This document shows, one piece after another, positions 63,301-64,000 of a stretch of 64,000 bases of DNA. The translations under genes were made by a program, and so were the position numbers. The notes beneath the pieces were generated by a model, which ran no database searches, was not told where the DNA came from, and was given only the letters and a program-made list of their open reading frames with translations. Every line of letters begins with the position of its first letter. Position 1 is the first letter of the stretch. The stretch spans positions 54,674,187 to 54,738,186 of the forward strand of contig JACBWW010000003.1 of the NCBI GenBank assembly GCA_020086605.1. Direction: 5' to 3'. The DNA is from Lanius collurio (taxonomy: Eukaryota > Chordata > Aves > Passeriformes > Laniidae).

Positions 63301-64000
63301 TGGTGATTCCGTGATTAACATCTTGATTAATGAAAACATGTGCTCTGGCCGCCACTTTGCACTGACGATGGTTTTTGTTTGAAATCTGTGAGTGAGGGAG
63401 TAGTTTCCATGAACAGTCAGAAAATCTTCAGTGATGGATTGTCTTGCAGGCAGGGTTTTTAGTGTGACACTGCAGAACAGGCTGTTCCTGGCCAGCAGAC
63501 CTGGGGCGTTATGCCCTGGCTCTGCTCACTCTGGAGGCAGCTCAGACAACAGCGGGAAGGGGCACCACGGTGGCTGCCTCAGACTTGAAGCTGTGGCTTC
63601 CTTGTTTCCTTGGACTTTTCATGCGCACATGTAACTCTGGCATCACCTTCCCACAGCCTGTCCTATCCACGTGGTGAAAAAGACCCATCTCTCATCTTGT
63701 ATAAAAGGTGTTAAATAATTACATTTGGACATCTTTTCCTTTTGCACCTTACTTTTCTGCTAGGTCAGAACAATGTTATATGTACCTGTACAGGCTTTCA
63801 TTTCTGGCAATCTGCTTGTTGCAGTTTATCTCCTCCACGTACACTTGGGTTTAATGACCTTACAGGCCTATTCTACAACATGGCTCTTTGTGAAAGACAC
63901 TGAAGCTGAAGTTGCTGATTTATGAGTTTATGACTTAGAACCAGACCTGAGATGAGAAGAGGGAAAAGAGGTTTTCCTGTAAAAGCCTAATTTTACCTAT

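Larger units (their letters stand above)
49506..64000. other. Unique non-coding sequence, no gene recognised
   Basis: No exon, RNA gene or mobile element can be supported. The segment 49790-50300 is G+C-richer and stays open in several overlapping frames on both strands (up to 151 codons at 49703-50158 plus), a compositional effect. A 116-codon minus-strand frame at 52665-53015 and a 118-codon plus-strand frame at 60848-61204 resemble no known family. Small features are an A20 run (53696), a 9-bp hairpin (55854), a 10-bp hairpin (57345) and a slightly CpG-richer patch around 58640-58700. Confidence 0.68.

Noticed and set aside
1..64000. CRISPR arrays, operons, insertion sequences or other prokaryotic systems
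   Set aside because: There are no regularly spaced repeats, dense coding or ribosome-binding sites; the CR1 elements place the sequence in a bird-type genome.

Overview
The window reads as non-coding nuclear DNA from a bird, most likely an intergenic or intronic stretch of an A+T-rich chromosome region. The main evidence is a set of CR1 LINE fragments, the dominant avian retroposon. They include the diagnostic CR1 3' end (a run of ATTCTRTG-like octamers next to 'GGTC..TTCCAACC') and one piece that still encodes the C-terminal tail of the CR1 reverse-transcriptase protein. There is nothing bacterial, viral or organellar in the layout: no ribosome-binding sites, no operons, no long open frames. 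The species cannot be named from the sequence; a passerine or another neoavian bird would fit.

No protein-coding gene, exon set, tRNA or rRNA is supported. The longest open frames are 194 codons (antisense to a CR1), 178 codons (13566-14102) and 164 codons (10823-11317). None resembles a known family, and frames of this size are expected by chance in 64 kb.

Layout. 1-12.4 kb is unique non-coding sequence with a few microsatellites and a small 19-bp tandem duplication. 12.42-12.70 kb is a striking G-rich, C-poor tract built from TATAAGTAAGT-like and GTACTGTGTTAGGTA-like words. 12.7-26 kb is unique sequence with two antisense CR1 relics (17.2 and 22.2 kb), two perfect hairpin or oligo-dT/dA features and one small CpG-richer patch (24.8 kb). 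26.1-26.7 kb holds an ancient CR1/L3-like LINE relic next to a younger CR1 tail. 34.6-36.0 kb is strongly pyrimidine-biased on the plus strand. 43.1-43.3 kb is a 70% G+C patch with clustered CpGs. 46.3-49.4 kb is a repeat cluster with three CR1 pieces. 49.4-64 kb is unique sequence with a G+C-richer stretch at 49.8-50.3 kb and several small hairpins.

No genes act together here, and no previously undescribed system was found. The observations most worth checking are the C-poor repeat tract at 12.42-12.70 kb, the pyrimidine-biased block at 34.6-36.0 kb, the CpG-rich patch at 43.1-43.3 kb and several perfect inverted repeats.
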